Below are positions 1 to 7,701 of a DNA stretch of 63,061 nucleotides, piece after piece. The position numbers and the translations under genes are program-made. This stretch comes from Microbacterium oxydans. Lineage in GTDB: Bacteria; Actinomycetota; Actinomycetes; Actinomycetales; Microbacteriaceae. The stretch covers positions 1-63,061 of the forward strand of contig NZ_BJOG01000006.1 of assembly GCF_006540085.1 (NCBI RefSeq), in the 5' to 3' direction. Positions within the stretch are counted from its first letter, which is position 1; every line of letters begins with the position of its first letter. The notes under the pieces are model-generated. The model did not search any database, was not told the DNA's origin, and saw nothing but the letters and a program-made list of their open reading frames with translations.

Positions 1-16
1 CCCCCCCCCCCCCCCC
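1..16. other. C homopolymer at the window edge
   Basis: Sixteen consecutive C residues open the window and interrupt a sulfatase reading frame that otherwise reads well up to base 17. In a genome of this composition such a run, next to two frameshifts within 330 nt, is most simply an assembly or sequencing artefact at a contig end rather than biology. Confidence 0.7.
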
Positions 17-527
17 AGGAATCCGTAGAACCGGTCGAAGCCGAGCTGCAGGGGCCACATCGATCGGTCCCCGCCGGGGGCGTTGTCCTGTTCCGGGACG
101 TTGTGGTCCTTGCCCACCCAGAAGGTCGAGTAGCCGTTCTGCTGCAGGATCTGGCCGATCGTCGCGCACTCCCCCCGGCAGGCGTCCCGCGAATCCGGGG
201 AACCCGTTGGTGCCCTCCATGATGACCCCCGCGCGGTTCACGTGGTGGTTTCGACCGGTGAGCATGGTCGATCGGGTCGGGGAGCACAGCGCCGTCGTGT
301 GCCACTGCGTGTACGTGAGCCCGTCGGGCAAGGCGGTCCATCGTGGGCATGCTGATGCGGCCACCGTACGGCGACCAGGAGGCGAGTCCGGTGTCGTCGT
401 AGAGCACGACGAGGACGTTCGGTGCACCATCGGGAGCCTTCCGCAGCTCGTACGGTGACCAGTCCGGGACCGAGTCCCGCACGTCCAGTTCGATCTGACC
501 GGCGAAGTCCGCGTTGGATTCCGGCAT
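17..527 (-). pseudogene. Arylsulfatase, N-terminal part only, frameshifted (cut by window edge)
   Basis: From an ATG at 525-527 with AAGGAG 8-13 nt upstream, the minus strand encodes the N-terminus of a type I sulfatase closely similar to the complete gene at 13062-15404: the shared [12 protein letters not shown] start, the [11 protein letters not shown] metal-binding segment and the CSPTRST formylglycine motif are all present. The frame breaks twice. Near 326-330, between MDRLA and [11 protein letters not shown], one base is extra or two are missing. At the six-C run 171-176, before [14 protein letters not shown], one base is extra. After both breaks the protein continues normally to DRFYGFLG at the edge. 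About 170 of roughly 780 codons are present. Both breaks touch short homopolymers and the edge is a C run, so sequencing error is at least as likely as a true pseudogene. Sulfatases hydrolyse sulfate esters; the substrate here is unknown. Confidence 0.8.
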
Positions 528-565
528 CCTCTGCTCCTTCGATCATGAAGGCGAGGCCGGCGACG

Positions 566-1954
566 TCACAGCGGCGCCACCTCCACGTCTGCGTCTGCGT
601 CTGTGTCCGTGTCTGTGTCTGTATCGCTACGGTCCGAACTCGTCCCGTCGGCATCGGACGCCCCCGCGACCGCTGGGGAGGGAAGCTCCGGACGTCGGAG
701 CAGCTCGATCACGATCACGAAGACGACGAGCCCGGCGGTCACGCCGAGCACGGTCCCGAACGTCACCGGTCTGGTCACGACGAGGACGAGCACCGCGATC
801 GCCATGCCCACGAGCAGAAGGGGTCCATGGAACCGCTCGATCATGAGGCCGAGCCGACCTGTCGACAATCCGCGACGCTCCCACGTGCCGCGCGTTGCGG
901 AGAACCCGCTGTCGAGTGCGCTCCGCAGGGCCACGGCCGCACGGCTCGTGCCTGCACCCCATGCCCAGACCGCGATCAGCACGCCGACCATCGCCAGCGC
1001 GGCGATCGTCGGGCTCAACAGCGACGTCACCTGATCGAACAGCGACTGCGCGGCCGCCGCGGTCATGATCGACGGGCTGACGGCACCGATGAAGAACGTG
1101 CGCCCGATGCCCACTCCTCCTGCGAGGAGGAGGAATGCGGCAGCGAACGCCGCACTGGTCCAGAACAGTGCCCGCAGTCGGTTGCGCGCCACCGCGATGC
1201 CGACGACCACGAGACCGAGAACGACCCATGGCAACCAGAAGCCGGCGGCGACGGCCACCTGGTACAGGGTGCGCACCAGCACCAGCGCGTCGGCCTGAGC
1301 GATCGGAATCGATCTGTCGATCGCGGGGATGAGGTCGGCGAATCCGACGCCGCGTTCTTTCAAGGCGTCCTTGACCCGGTCGACGACGAGACCGAGATCT
1401 ACCGAGAGCACACCGTCATCTGCGAGTTGCAACGCGGTACCTGGGCTGTTCTGCATGATCGCGACAGCGCGCTCATGGGTGAAACGGAGCGACTGAGCCC
1501 AGATGTCGGCGAATTGGTCGGAGGCGACGACGTCATGGATGACACCGTCGACGAGGGAGGTCAGTCCGCTGGCCGCCGGCGCTTCCAACAGGGAGAGCGC
1601 CGACGAGGCTCGTGGTGGCAGATCGAGCTCACGGAGCCCGTCGAACACGTCGCCGACGACGGCGTCGAAGTCCACCTGCTCCTGGATGGCGGAGCTGACC
1701 TGATCGGCGACGAAGTCCTGAACGTCGGGGTCGGCTGCGAGAGGTGCGAACGTCGCGACGAAGCGATCGGCGTCCACGAGCTGCAGACGCGCCCACGTCC
1801 CCATGGCGGCGATCGGCGCCAACAGCACCGCCACCGCCAGGACGATTCCCGCGACGATGCTCCTGGCCACCGGACGGCGTCGTGGCTTCGCGAGCTCGGC
1901 GTTCTCCTGCTCCAGCAGGGCGACTCGTGCCCGTAGATCGTCCAGTTCGCTCAT
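566..1954 (-). CDS. Multi-pass membrane protein of unknown function with N-terminal coiled coil
   Basis: 462 aa. The first ~25 residues (SELDDLRARVALLEQENAEL) look like a short coiled coil. They are followed by an Arg-rich stretch and a membrane segment at about 30-55, then a long soluble, probably extracytoplasmic region (about 60-215) rich in Asp/Val, and three or four further membrane segments between about 225 and 425. The tail is a repetitive acidic Asp-Thr/Asp-Ala run encoded by a hexanucleotide repeat. I do not recognise a named domain; the layout resembles other actinobacterial putative integral membrane proteins. It is followed 38 nt downstream by the sulfatase fragment on the same strand and is preceded by the SHOCT gene, so it may belong to that transcript. 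The start is ATG with only a weak GAGA-type ribosome binding site. Confidence 0.75.
   Translation of the reverse strand: MSELDDLRARVALLEQENAELAKPRRRPVARSIVAGIVLAVAVLLAPIAAMGTWARLQLVDADRFVATFAPLAADPDVQDFVADQVSSAIQEQVDFDAVVGDVFDGLRELDLPPRASSALSLLEAPAASGLTSLVDGVIHDVVASDQFADIWAQSLRFTHERAVAIMQNSPGTALQLADDGVLSVDLGLVVDRVKDALKERGVGFADLIPAIDRSIPIAQADALVLVRTLYQVAVAAGFWLPWVVLGLVVVGIAVARNRLRALFWTSAAFAAAFLLLAGGVGIGRTFFIGAVSPSIMTAAAAQSLFDQVTSLLSPTIAALAMVGVLIAVWAWGAGTSRAAVALRSALDSGFSATRGTWERRGLSTGRLGLMIERFHGPLLLVGMAIAVLVLVVTRPVTFGTVLGVTAGLVVFVIVIELLRRPELPSPAVAGASDADGTSSDRSDTDTDTDTDADADVEVAPL
587..622. repeat. Hexanucleotide tandem repeat (six units of GTCTGY-like)
   Basis: Six consecutive 6-bp units (gtctgc, gtctgc, gtctgt, gtccgt, gtctgt, gtctgt) encode, on the minus strand, the alternating Asp-Thr/Asp-Ala C-terminal tail of the membrane protein. 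Copy-number change would keep the reading frame and only change tail length. Confidence 0.85.
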
Positions 1955-2001
1955 TCGCGCTCTCGTCTCTGCTGTCGTTCCCGCGGCGGGCGATCTCGTC
2001 G

Positions 2002-2352
2002 TCAGCTCAGGAGCTTCTGCTTCGCTGCGGCGAACTCGGCCTCCGAGAGCACACCGGAGTCCTTCAGGGATGCGAGCTGCTGCAGCTTCGCGATCAGATC
2101 GTTCCCCGCTGCGGGGGCTGCCGGCGGCGGTGAGGAGTACTGCGCGGCGGCGTTCTGCGAGGCAGCGTCGATCTGCGCCTGCTGCTGCGCGGCCTCGTAC
2201 TGCTGCTGTTCGTACTCCCCCTGTGCACGCTGCTCCTGGCGCCGTGACATCGCACCGCCGATGGCTGTCGCTGTTCCCGCAACCACCGCGGTCCTGGCCG
2301 CGAGGCCGATGAGCCCCGGCCGGCCGAATCTTCTCAAGGGCATGTCATTCAC
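2002..2352 (-). CDS. SHOCT domain-containing protein with N-terminal hydrophobic segment
   Basis: 116 aa with a GTG start. Residues about 12-35 form a Gly/Ala-rich hydrophobic stretch. A Gln/Ala-rich, probably helical linker (about 38-70) and a Pro/Ala spacer follow. The last ~30 residues match the SHOCT motif (short helix, then G-V-L-S-E-A-E-F and K-x-K-L-L at the end). SHOCT domains are small oligomerisation or interaction modules found at C-termini of bacterial envelope proteins. The start overlaps the end of the DUF6325 gene by 8 nt, so the two are co-transcribed and probably [15 protein letters not shown] coupled. An ATG three codons in (2343) is an alternative start. Its specific role is unknown. 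Confidence 0.8.
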   Translation of the reverse strand: MNDMPLRRFGRPGLIGLAARTAVVAGTATAIGGAMSRRQEQRAQGEYEQQQYEAAQQQAQIDAASQNAAAQYSSPPPAAPAAGNDLIAKLQQLASLKDSGVLSEAEFAAAKQKLLS

Positions 2353-2779
2353 CTTCCTGATCGAGGATGTCCATCACCGCGTTCACCACGGGCGCCGGGA
2401 CGCGCTCCGTGCGCAGCACCTCGCCCCCCGCCGCCGCGAGGTTCTGTGCAAGGGCGCGCGCGAAGGTGAGCTCGAGTACCACGAGTGCCGCAGACCGGCC
2501 CGGCGCGAGCGACGCGGCCAGCGCCTCGACGTCCTCCTCGCCTGCCAAGCCCGCGGCGATCGGCTCGAAGTCATCCAGACCGAGCGAGCCGTCCTCATCC
2601 TCGAGCTCGACGATCTCGACCGTCCCCGTCTCCGATTTCGCGATCACGACGAAGTCGAGCAGCCGCACCACTCCGCTGTCGACGAGATCGGTCAAGGCAC
2701 GGAAAGTCGCCGGATCCGGACGCGACCCCTCGAACCCGACGAGGTAGAGCTCGGCCGGACCGAATCGGAAGTCATTCAT
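2345..2779 (-). CDS. DUF6325 family protein
   Basis: 144 aa from the ATG at 2777-2779, chosen because GAAGGG lies 8-13 nt upstream; an in-frame start at 2827 lacks this. The sequence fits the DUF6325 family of small actinobacterial proteins: a GPAELYLVGF beginning, a VRLLDFVVIAK strand, an acidic middle and an AALVVLELTFARAL segment. Function is not known. It forms an operon with the downstream SHOCT gene and has a paralogue at 3385-3831 that is also paired with a SHOCT protein. The divergent DUF6325/SHOCT and SHOCT/DUF6325 pairs share the 2780-2993 intergenic region, which carries two copies of the cluster motif. Confidence 0.8.
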   Translation of the reverse strand: MNDFRFGPAELYLVGFEGSRPDPATFRALTDLVDSGVVRLLDFVVIAKSETGTVEIVELEDEDGSLGLDDFEPIAAGLAGEEDVEALAASLAPGRSAALVVLELTFARALAQNLAAAGGEVLRTERVPAPVVNAVMDILDQEGE

Positions 2780-2861
2780 GAAGATTTCCCTTCTCACGGC
2801 GCGCACGCCGACCGTGAACGACTCCATGCTCGCACCGCCTCCCCGGAAAAGCGCCGCGCTC

Positions 2862-2878
2862 TCACCCGCGGAGGATGA
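2862..2878. promoter_or_regulatory. Cluster motif copy a: TCACCC-N5-GGATGA
   Basis: Inverted motif TCACCC GCGGA GGATGA. Read on the minus strand it ends 82 nt before the DUF6325 start at 2779, within the 71-95 nt range seen for the other copies. No good TANNNT hexamer was found 40 nt downstream on that strand (the best is GTCGTT). Confidence 0.5.
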
Positions 2879-2905
2879 GAGCTCCGGCGCCGGCCCGACG
2901 CCGGG

Positions 2906-2922
2906 TCGCCCGTGCAGGGTGA
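2906..2922 (+). promoter_or_regulatory. Cluster motif copy h: TCGCCC-N5-GGGTGA
   Basis: TCGCCC GTGCA GGGTGA, one mismatch from the motif consensus and with the same 5-nt spacer as copy a. It ends 71 nt before the GTG start of the SHOCT gene at 2994; a TAAGCA hexamer at 2964-2969 lies 41 nt after the motif. Confidence 0.45.
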
Positions 2923-2993
2923 GCGGTGCGTTCGCTCCGCGGTCACCACTGGCACCATCGCCGTAAGCAACAACTCAACGAAAGAGGTGCGAC

Positions 2994-3380
2994 GTGTCCA
3001 TTTGGGAAAGCTTCTGGGACATCATCTGGTGGTTCTTCTGGGTCTTCGTGTTCGTCTCCTATCTGATGGTGCTCTTCAACATCGTCGCCGACCTGTTCCG
3101 GGATCACACCCTCAACGGCTGGTGGAAAGCCGTCTGGATCATCTTCCTGATCTTCGTCCCGTTCCTCACGGCGCTCATCTACCTGATCGCGCGCGGCAGG
3201 GGCATGGGCGAACGGAGCGCGTCGGCGTACCGCGAACAGCAGCACGCAGCGGACTCCTACATCCGCAGCGTCGCCGGGTCGAGCCCCAGCGATGAGATCG
3301 ACAAGGCGTCCAAGCTGCTCGCCGCCGGCACGATCACCCCGGACGAGTTCTCGGCCATCAAGGCCCGTGCGTTGAGCTGA
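2994..3380 (+). CDS. Small membrane protein, PLD-nuclease-N-like plus SHOCT
   Basis: 128 aa with a GTG start preceded by AAAGAGGTG. Two hydrophobic helices (about 6-30 and 45-65) flank a short LFRDHTLNGWWKAVW loop, the pattern of the PLDc_N-type membrane module. A cytoplasmic linker and a C-terminal SHOCT motif (SPSDEIDKASKLLAAGTITPDEF) follow. A close paralogue lies at 20934-21320, sharing the FWDIIWWF start, the LNGWWKAVWI core and the SSPSDEI/TSPSDEI segment. It is followed 4 nt downstream by the DUF6325 gene. Function is unknown; the family is commonly stress-associated membrane protein of unknown role (family-level knowledge, not shown here). Confidence 0.85.
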   Translation: MSIWESFWDIIWWFFWVFVFVSYLMVLFNIVADLFRDHTLNGWWKAVWIIFLIFVPFLTALIYLIARGRGMGERSASAYREQQHAADSYIRSVAGSSPSDEIDKASKLLAAGTITPDEFSAIKARALS

Positions 3381-3384
3381 CGTC

Positions 3385-3831
3385 GTGGCTGAGGCGGTCG
3401 ATCTGACGAGACTCCGGGCGCTCGGCGACGTGGAGTTCGTCGTCGTCCGCCTCGAGGACGACCGCCTCGGCTCCCACGTCCTCGAGGCGCTCCTACGCCA
3501 GGTGGAGAACGGCGCCATCCGCCTGCTCGACGTCGTGATCATCAGGCGCCTCGGTCCTGACGAACATCGCCTCGTCGAGGTGGATCGCGATGATTTCACG
3601 CTCGCGGGTCTGGTCCTGGGAACGCCGGGGCTCATCGGAGCGGACGATGCAGGACACTTCGCCGCGAGGATCCCGATCGGTGCTCTCGCCGCCCTGTTCC
3701 TCGTCGAACTCGCCTGGGTGGAGCGGTTCGCCCGCGACGTGGACTGCAGGATCGATCGGATCCTCACGACGCAGCAGATCCCTGCCAGGGTCGCGAACAC
3801 CGTCCTCTCGTCGGCCCTTCGCGGGCCGTGA
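3385..3831 (+). CDS. DUF6325 family protein (second copy)
   Basis: 148 aa with a GTG start 4 nt after the SHOCT stop, so co-transcribed. It shares the family pattern with the 2345-2779 product: an EFVVVRLEDDR start, AIRLLDVVIIRR, and an ALAALFLVELAWVERFA segment near the C-terminus. Identity to the paralogue is moderate rather than high, so this is not a recent duplication. It is convergent with the LAL regulator, whose stop codon lies 22 nt downstream. Function is unknown. Confidence 0.8.
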   Translation: MAEAVDLTRLRALGDVEFVVVRLEDDRLGSHVLEALLRQVENGAIRLLDVVIIRRLGPDEHRLVEVDRDDFTLAGLVLGTPGLIGADDAGHFAARIPIGALAALFLVELAWVERFARDVDCRIDRILTTQQIPARVANTVLSSALRGP

Positions 3832-3853
3832 CTCCGTTCAGGGATGGCGCGGG

Positions 3854-6400
3854 TCAGACGGTCGTGCGCACGGCCTCGCGACGCGACGACACTCCGAGCT
3901 TCCGGTAGATCGCGCGCTGGTGCGTCTTCACCGTGTTGATCGACACCGCGAGCTCACGAGCGATCTCCTGCAGGGTACGCGCCGTCTGCAACTGCTGGAA
4001 GACGTCGCGCTCCCGTTCGGAGAGAGCGTCCACTGGCGAACCCGCGTTGTCCTTCGCCAGTGATCTGCCGATGAAGTCCTCGAACTGCGTCCCGAAGTGC
4101 ACGTGCTCGGCCAGCAGTTTGCGCGCGGCTGTGTCGCGCGGACCGAACAGAAGACGGATGTCCTCCCCCGCGGCGACGGCGACAGCGGCCTCGCACAGCT
4201 CATGTGCCTCGTCGTGGTGGCCCGCACGACGTCGCAGCAATGCCGCCGTGAGCAGGGTCGAGGCCTTCACGTAGGAGACCTCGCCGAAAGCGCGCAGTGA
4301 CCTCAGCATCTCCAGTGCGGCGGCGTACTCGCCGGCGCGCCGGAGCACACCCGACAGCGCGACGTTGACGACCGGCAGGTCAGGGCAGTGGATGTACTTC
4401 CGGGCGATCCGCATCGCGCGGTCCTGTCGACCGACGGCTTCTTCGAGCAGAGCGACCGACGACTCTCGGAAGGCCGGCCACGAGATGCCGTGCACCACCT
4501 CCAGCGGAATGTCCTGGATACCGATCGCCGCGCGGCGGCAGACCGCGACGTCTCCGGTCTCCGCAGCCGCGTAGGCGATCATCATGCGAGCCACACTCAT
4601 GAAGGAATGGTCGGAGCCGGCGTTGTGGACGACGACGCCGAACTCGCGGATCGCGTCGTCGAACTCCCCCGCCCAGTACGACACGTATCCCGCTGCCACG
4701 GCCGCGCTGCCTCCCGCATACGTGCTCCACGGAAGTCCGACATCATCGGCGCGCTCGACGGTGCGGAGCGTTCGCCGTGCCTCGACGAATCGGCCGGCCC
4801 AGGTCTGTCCGAAGGCGAGGTGCCCGAGTGATCGCTTCGCGAGTTCGCGATCCCCCGAATTCTGCGCCTCCCGGGCCGCGGCGGAGAAGTACTCGAGCGG
4901 GACTGCCGGGTTACCGCGATGACGGATCTCCGTCCATCCGAGGAGATAGTTGAGCGCGGCTCGGTCCCCGAGATCCGTGGAATCCGCTTCGAGCAGCATC
5001 TGCCGCACCTTCGCGCTCGCATCCGCCACCGCCGCACGCTCGTCGGCGATGAAGAGCCGCGCGATCTGCAGCACGGCGGGCTCGTCAACACCGCCCGGTG
5101 TCGCCACCGTCGCCTCCGCCCGACGGAACAGCTCCCTCGCCACGCGATGATCGCCGAGCACGTCGCTGGCGCACGCACGCACCAGAAGCACCTGCGCGTC
5201 GTCGGGCACCCGATGCAGCATCTCCATCGCCGTGCGTTCGACCTCGTCGGCGCGGGCACCGACCACGAGCCCCACCCAGTGCCGGAGCAGCGTCTCTCTG
5301 GCACCGAAGAAGTCCGAGGCGTGGAGCGAATGCGCGATGGACGCTGTCGGATCGGTCGCCTCGAGTGCGGACGCCGCGCGACGATGACATGCGGCAGCGC
5401 GCTGCGCATCACCGGCCAGAATCTCCGCGCACCGCCGTGCGAAGGACGCGTGCCATCGGTACACGACACCGTGCGGACCCTCGAACCTGTCGAGGAAGAG
5501 ACCGAGTCGCACGCACGTCTCCAGCATCGCCGGAGCATCGGCGCGACCGGTGACCGCTGCAGCGAGCTCGGGAGTCAGCTCACCGCAGATGCTGGCCTCG
5601 AGGACGAAGTTCGAGACCTCGACCGGGAGTGCACCCAGCACGTGCTCTCTCACGTAACCGCCGAGGAAGCTCGAAGCGCTCTGTGCGCGGCTGTCCGGCT
5701 TGGCTCCGCCGATCATCATCAGTCTGACGGCGATAGGCCAGCCTCTGGTCTCCTCCATGATCGTCGCGCGCGAGAGGCCGTCCGGTTCCTGGTCGAGGAG
5801 TTGCTGCACCTCGTCCCCGGTGAAGCTGAGTGTCTCCGCACCGACGAACGAACCGGGATGTGTCACCCGGTGCCGGGAAAGCGTCACCTCGAGGAGCGTC
5901 GTCCCCACCAGCACCACGCTGAGAGTGTCCGGAGCCTGCTCTGCCAGCATCCCCAGCAGACCTTCGCGCCACGCCTCCCCTGCGCGATGCGCATCGTCGA
6001 CGACGAGATGCACGCGTTCCCCCGACTCCTCGAGGACTCGGCAGATCTCCTGATAGGCGCGATAGGGATCCTCCAGGTCCCGGTCGAGGTCGAGGTCGAG
6101 ACCCGAGCGCCCAGCGGCTTCGACGAGCGCGTTAACGACCCCCTGAGTCAGCCTGGCGGGATCGGAGTCGAACGTGCTGAGCCCGAGCCATGCGACATGG
6201 TCGAGGCGGCATGCCCAATCGGCGACCGCGGTCGTCTTGCCGAAACCGCTCGGGGCGCTGACCACGGTCAGCGGGTGATGGGCTGCGGCTTCCTCCACCG
6301 CTGCGCTCACCCGTGCACGGTGGATGGCGCCCGGCTGGGGTGCGGGCGGCCGGAATCGCACCGTTGGTCCCGGTCTCGACGAACGTACGGGGTGCGACAT
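3854..6400 (-). CDS. LAL/MalT-type LuxR family transcriptional regulator with AAA/NTPase domain
   Basis: 848 aa. Residues about 20-300 form a STAND/MalT-like NTPase: Walker A APSGFGKTT at 49-57 and Walker B HLVVDD near 131-136. The middle (about 320-770) is a helical, TPR-like region rich in Ala/Arg/Glu. The C-terminus (about 785-848) is a LuxR/GerE helix-turn-helix with LSERERDVFQQL and SINTVKTHQRAIYRKLGV. Proteins of this layout activate promoters when a ligand and ATP bind. A TTGAAG-N18-TAGCTT promoter would place the transcript start at or next to the ATG (leaderless), and a copy of the cluster motif lies just upstream, suggesting autoregulation. An alternative GTG start lies at 6361. The family is usually about 850-950 aa, so the gene is full length. 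The inducer is unknown. Confidence 0.9.
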   Translation of the reverse strand: MSHPVRSSRPGPTVRFRPPAPQPGAIHRARVSAAVEEAAAHHPLTVVSAPSGFGKTTAVADWACRLDHVAWLGLSTFDSDPARLTQGVVNALVEAAGRSGLDLDLDRDLEDPYRAYQEICRVLEESGERVHLVVDDAHRAGEAWREGLLGMLAEQAPDTLSVVLVGTTLLEVTLSRHRVTHPGSFVGAETLSFTGDEVQQLLDQEPDGLSRATIMEETRGWPIAVRLMMIGGAKPDSRAQSASSFLGGYVREHVLGALPVEVSNFVLEASICGELTPELAAAVTGRADAPAMLETCVRLGLFLDRFEGPHGVVYRWHASFARRCAEILAGDAQRAAACHRRAASALEATDPTASIAHSLHASDFFGARETLLRHWVGLVVGARADEVERTAMEMLHRVPDDAQVLLVRACASDVLGDHRVARELFRRAEATVATPGGVDEPAVLQIARLFIADERAAVADASAKVRQMLLEADSTDLGDRAALNYLLGWTEIRHRGNPAVPLEYFSAAAREAQNSGDRELAKRSLGHLAFGQTWAGRFVEARRTLRTVERADDVGLPWSTYAGGSAAVAAGYVSYWAGEFDDAIREFGVVVHNAGSDHSFMSVARMMIAYAAAETGDVAVCRRAAIGIQDIPLEVVHGISWPAFRESSVALLEEAVGRQDRAMRIARKYIHCPDLPVVNVALSGVLRRAGEYAAALEMLRSLRAFGEVSYVKASTLLTAALLRRRAGHHDEAHELCEAAVAVAAGEDIRLLFGPRDTAARKLLAEHVHFGTQFEDFIGRSLAKDNAGSPVDALSERERDVFQQLQTARTLQEIARELAVSINTVKTHQRAIYRKLGVSSRREAVRTTV

Positions 6401-6406
6401 GGCACC

Positions 6407-6453
6407 AAGCTAGTGGCGTCTCGAACACCCCTTCAAGGTCATCCTCCGGGTGA
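6407..6453 (-). promoter_or_regulatory. Promoter of the LAL regulator with cluster motif copy b
   Basis: On the minus strand the motif TCACCC-GGA-GGATGA (6439-6453) is directly followed by TTGAAG (6431-6436), 18 nt, and TAGCTT (6407-6412). The expected start of transcription is near base 6400, the A of the ATG. The motif centre is then near -46, an activator or autorepressor position different from the other copies. Confidence 0.45.
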
Positions 6454-6456
6454 TCT

Positions 6457-7467
6457 TTACCCGGCGGCTTCGGTGGCCGCGTCGCGTCTGAGCGCGTCCG
6501 CCGTGCGGATGAACAGGATGATCCAGGTGAACACGAGGGTGCCGGCCACCAGCTCGACCGCAGTGAGCGTGTAGTAGCCGATGGCGAAGAAGACCGCCAG
6601 CACCACGATGACGAGCAGGAAGACGTACCCCAGCATGAGGAAGGTCCGCGAGACTCTCGGCACCCACCGCCGGAGTCCGACGACGGCCACGGCGAACGCC
6701 ACGACCATTCCCGACGCCACCCCGGTGTGGAGGGCGAAGTGTTCGTCCACGGGGAAGACACCGACCAACGCGAGGAAGACCCCGACGACGACGAGGCAGG
6801 TCCGAACCGCGATCACCCCGCGCGGATGCGTCGTCGGAACCTCCTTCGTCGCGTACCTCGCCAGCGTGGTGACCAGCACGCCTGCGACGATCAGAGTCAG
6901 GTTGAACGCTCGGGCCGACAGATCATCCGTCATGCCGAGCGCGCTGAGGTTCTCCTGCCACCATTGCGGATCACTCGCGGTCAGCATGCTCGCCAGGATC
7001 CCGAGGATCAGGAACACCGCGAGCACCGTCGCGAGCATCTGGAGATCGAGATGCGTCGACGAGTAGTACGTCACGTATGCCGAGAGCCCTGCCGCCGCCC
7101 CGGTGAGCATGAGCACCGGGACCGGGAAGACCACCGCTCCGCTGAACGCCGCTTCGATGACGACGGCTGCGAGTGTCCATCCGAGCAAGGCGATCACTGC
7201 GTGGGCGAAGGCGAAGGCAGCGATGTCGACGACGTCGAGCGCACCGAGGCGCTTCCGCCGTGCAGGATCGGAGGCGATCACGCGTCCTAAGACGAAGACC
7301 ACGGTCGCCGTGACAGCGGACGCGAGCGCCGCGAACTGCCCGACGGAATCCGGCCCGGAGATGGGCGCCCCCTGCAGTCGGAACACCACGAGGGCGACGA
7401 GAGCGGCGATGATGAAGGCGCAGATCGAGATCTGAAGGCCGATGGCCTCTCGAGACCGTTCCCGCAT
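6457..7467 (-). CDS. DUF998-like multi-pass membrane protein
   Basis: 336 aa from the ATG at 7465-7467, chosen because GAAGGGAG lies 3-10 nt upstream; an in-frame ATG at 7524 has no ribosome binding site. About nine hydrophobic segments are spread over the whole length. The SALGMTDDLSARAFNLTLIVAG stretch, with the S-x-L-G motif followed by an N-x-x-L-I-x-x-G helix, is typical of DUF998 membrane proteins, although here it sits in the middle of a longer protein. Nothing catalytic is seen. It ends 56 nt before the LAL regulator start on the same strand and is divergent from the MscS gene. Function is unknown. Confidence 0.7.
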   Translation of the reverse strand: MRERSREAIGLQISICAFIIAALVALVVFRLQGAPISGPDSVGQFAALASAVTATVVFVLGRVIASDPARRKRLGALDVVDIAAFAFAHAVIALLGWTLAAVVIEAAFSGAVVFPVPVLMLTGAAAGLSAYVTYYSSTHLDLQMLATVLAVFLILGILASMLTASDPQWWQENLSALGMTDDLSARAFNLTLIVAGVLVTTLARYATKEVPTTHPRGVIAVRTCLVVVGVFLALVGVFPVDEHFALHTGVASGMVVAFAVAVVGLRRWVPRVSRTFLMLGYVFLLVIVVLAVFFAIGYYTLTAVELVAGTLVFTWIILFIRTADALRRDAATEAAG

Positions 7468-7572
7468 GGCTCCCTTCGATCGGGCTGCCGTGAGGAGGTC
7501 CGGTGATGGGGGCGACGACGACATGTGCTCAGTCTGGGGCTCTGCTCCTGCCTGAGCGAGCGCCCTTCACCC

Positions 7573-7602
7573 TCCTGGGGCGATGGCGCCGCCACCCCAG
7601 GA
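7573..7602. repeat. Inverted repeat TCCTGGGG-N14-CCCCAGGA
   Basis: A perfect 8-bp inverted repeat separated by 14 nt lies in the divergent region between the DUF998-like and MscS genes, only 2 nt from motif copy c. It could be an operator or a small hairpin in a leader. No T tract follows, so a terminator is unlikely. Confidence 0.4.
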
Positions 7603-7604
7603 CA

Positions 7605-7621
7605 TCACCCCCGAGGGATGA
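7605..7621 (+). promoter_or_regulatory. Cluster motif copy c: TCACCC-N5-GGATGA
   Basis: TCACCC CCGAG GGATGA, ending 80 nt before the GTG start of the mscS-like gene at 7702. A GATGTT hexamer at 7663-7668 lies 41 nt after the motif, the same layout as the other copies. Confidence 0.5.
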
Positions 7622-7701
7622 GTGGCCGACCCGCGGCGAGCGCGCGCGTCGCATGCTGGTCGGATGTTGCGGATGAACCTGCGAGCGAGCGGTCGCCGCC
7701 C

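Noticed and set aside
422..1936. A 504-codon open frame antisense to the membrane protein at 566-1954
   Set aside because: Composition is His/Arg/Asp-rich shadow sequence. The opposite strand gives a coherent membrane protein.
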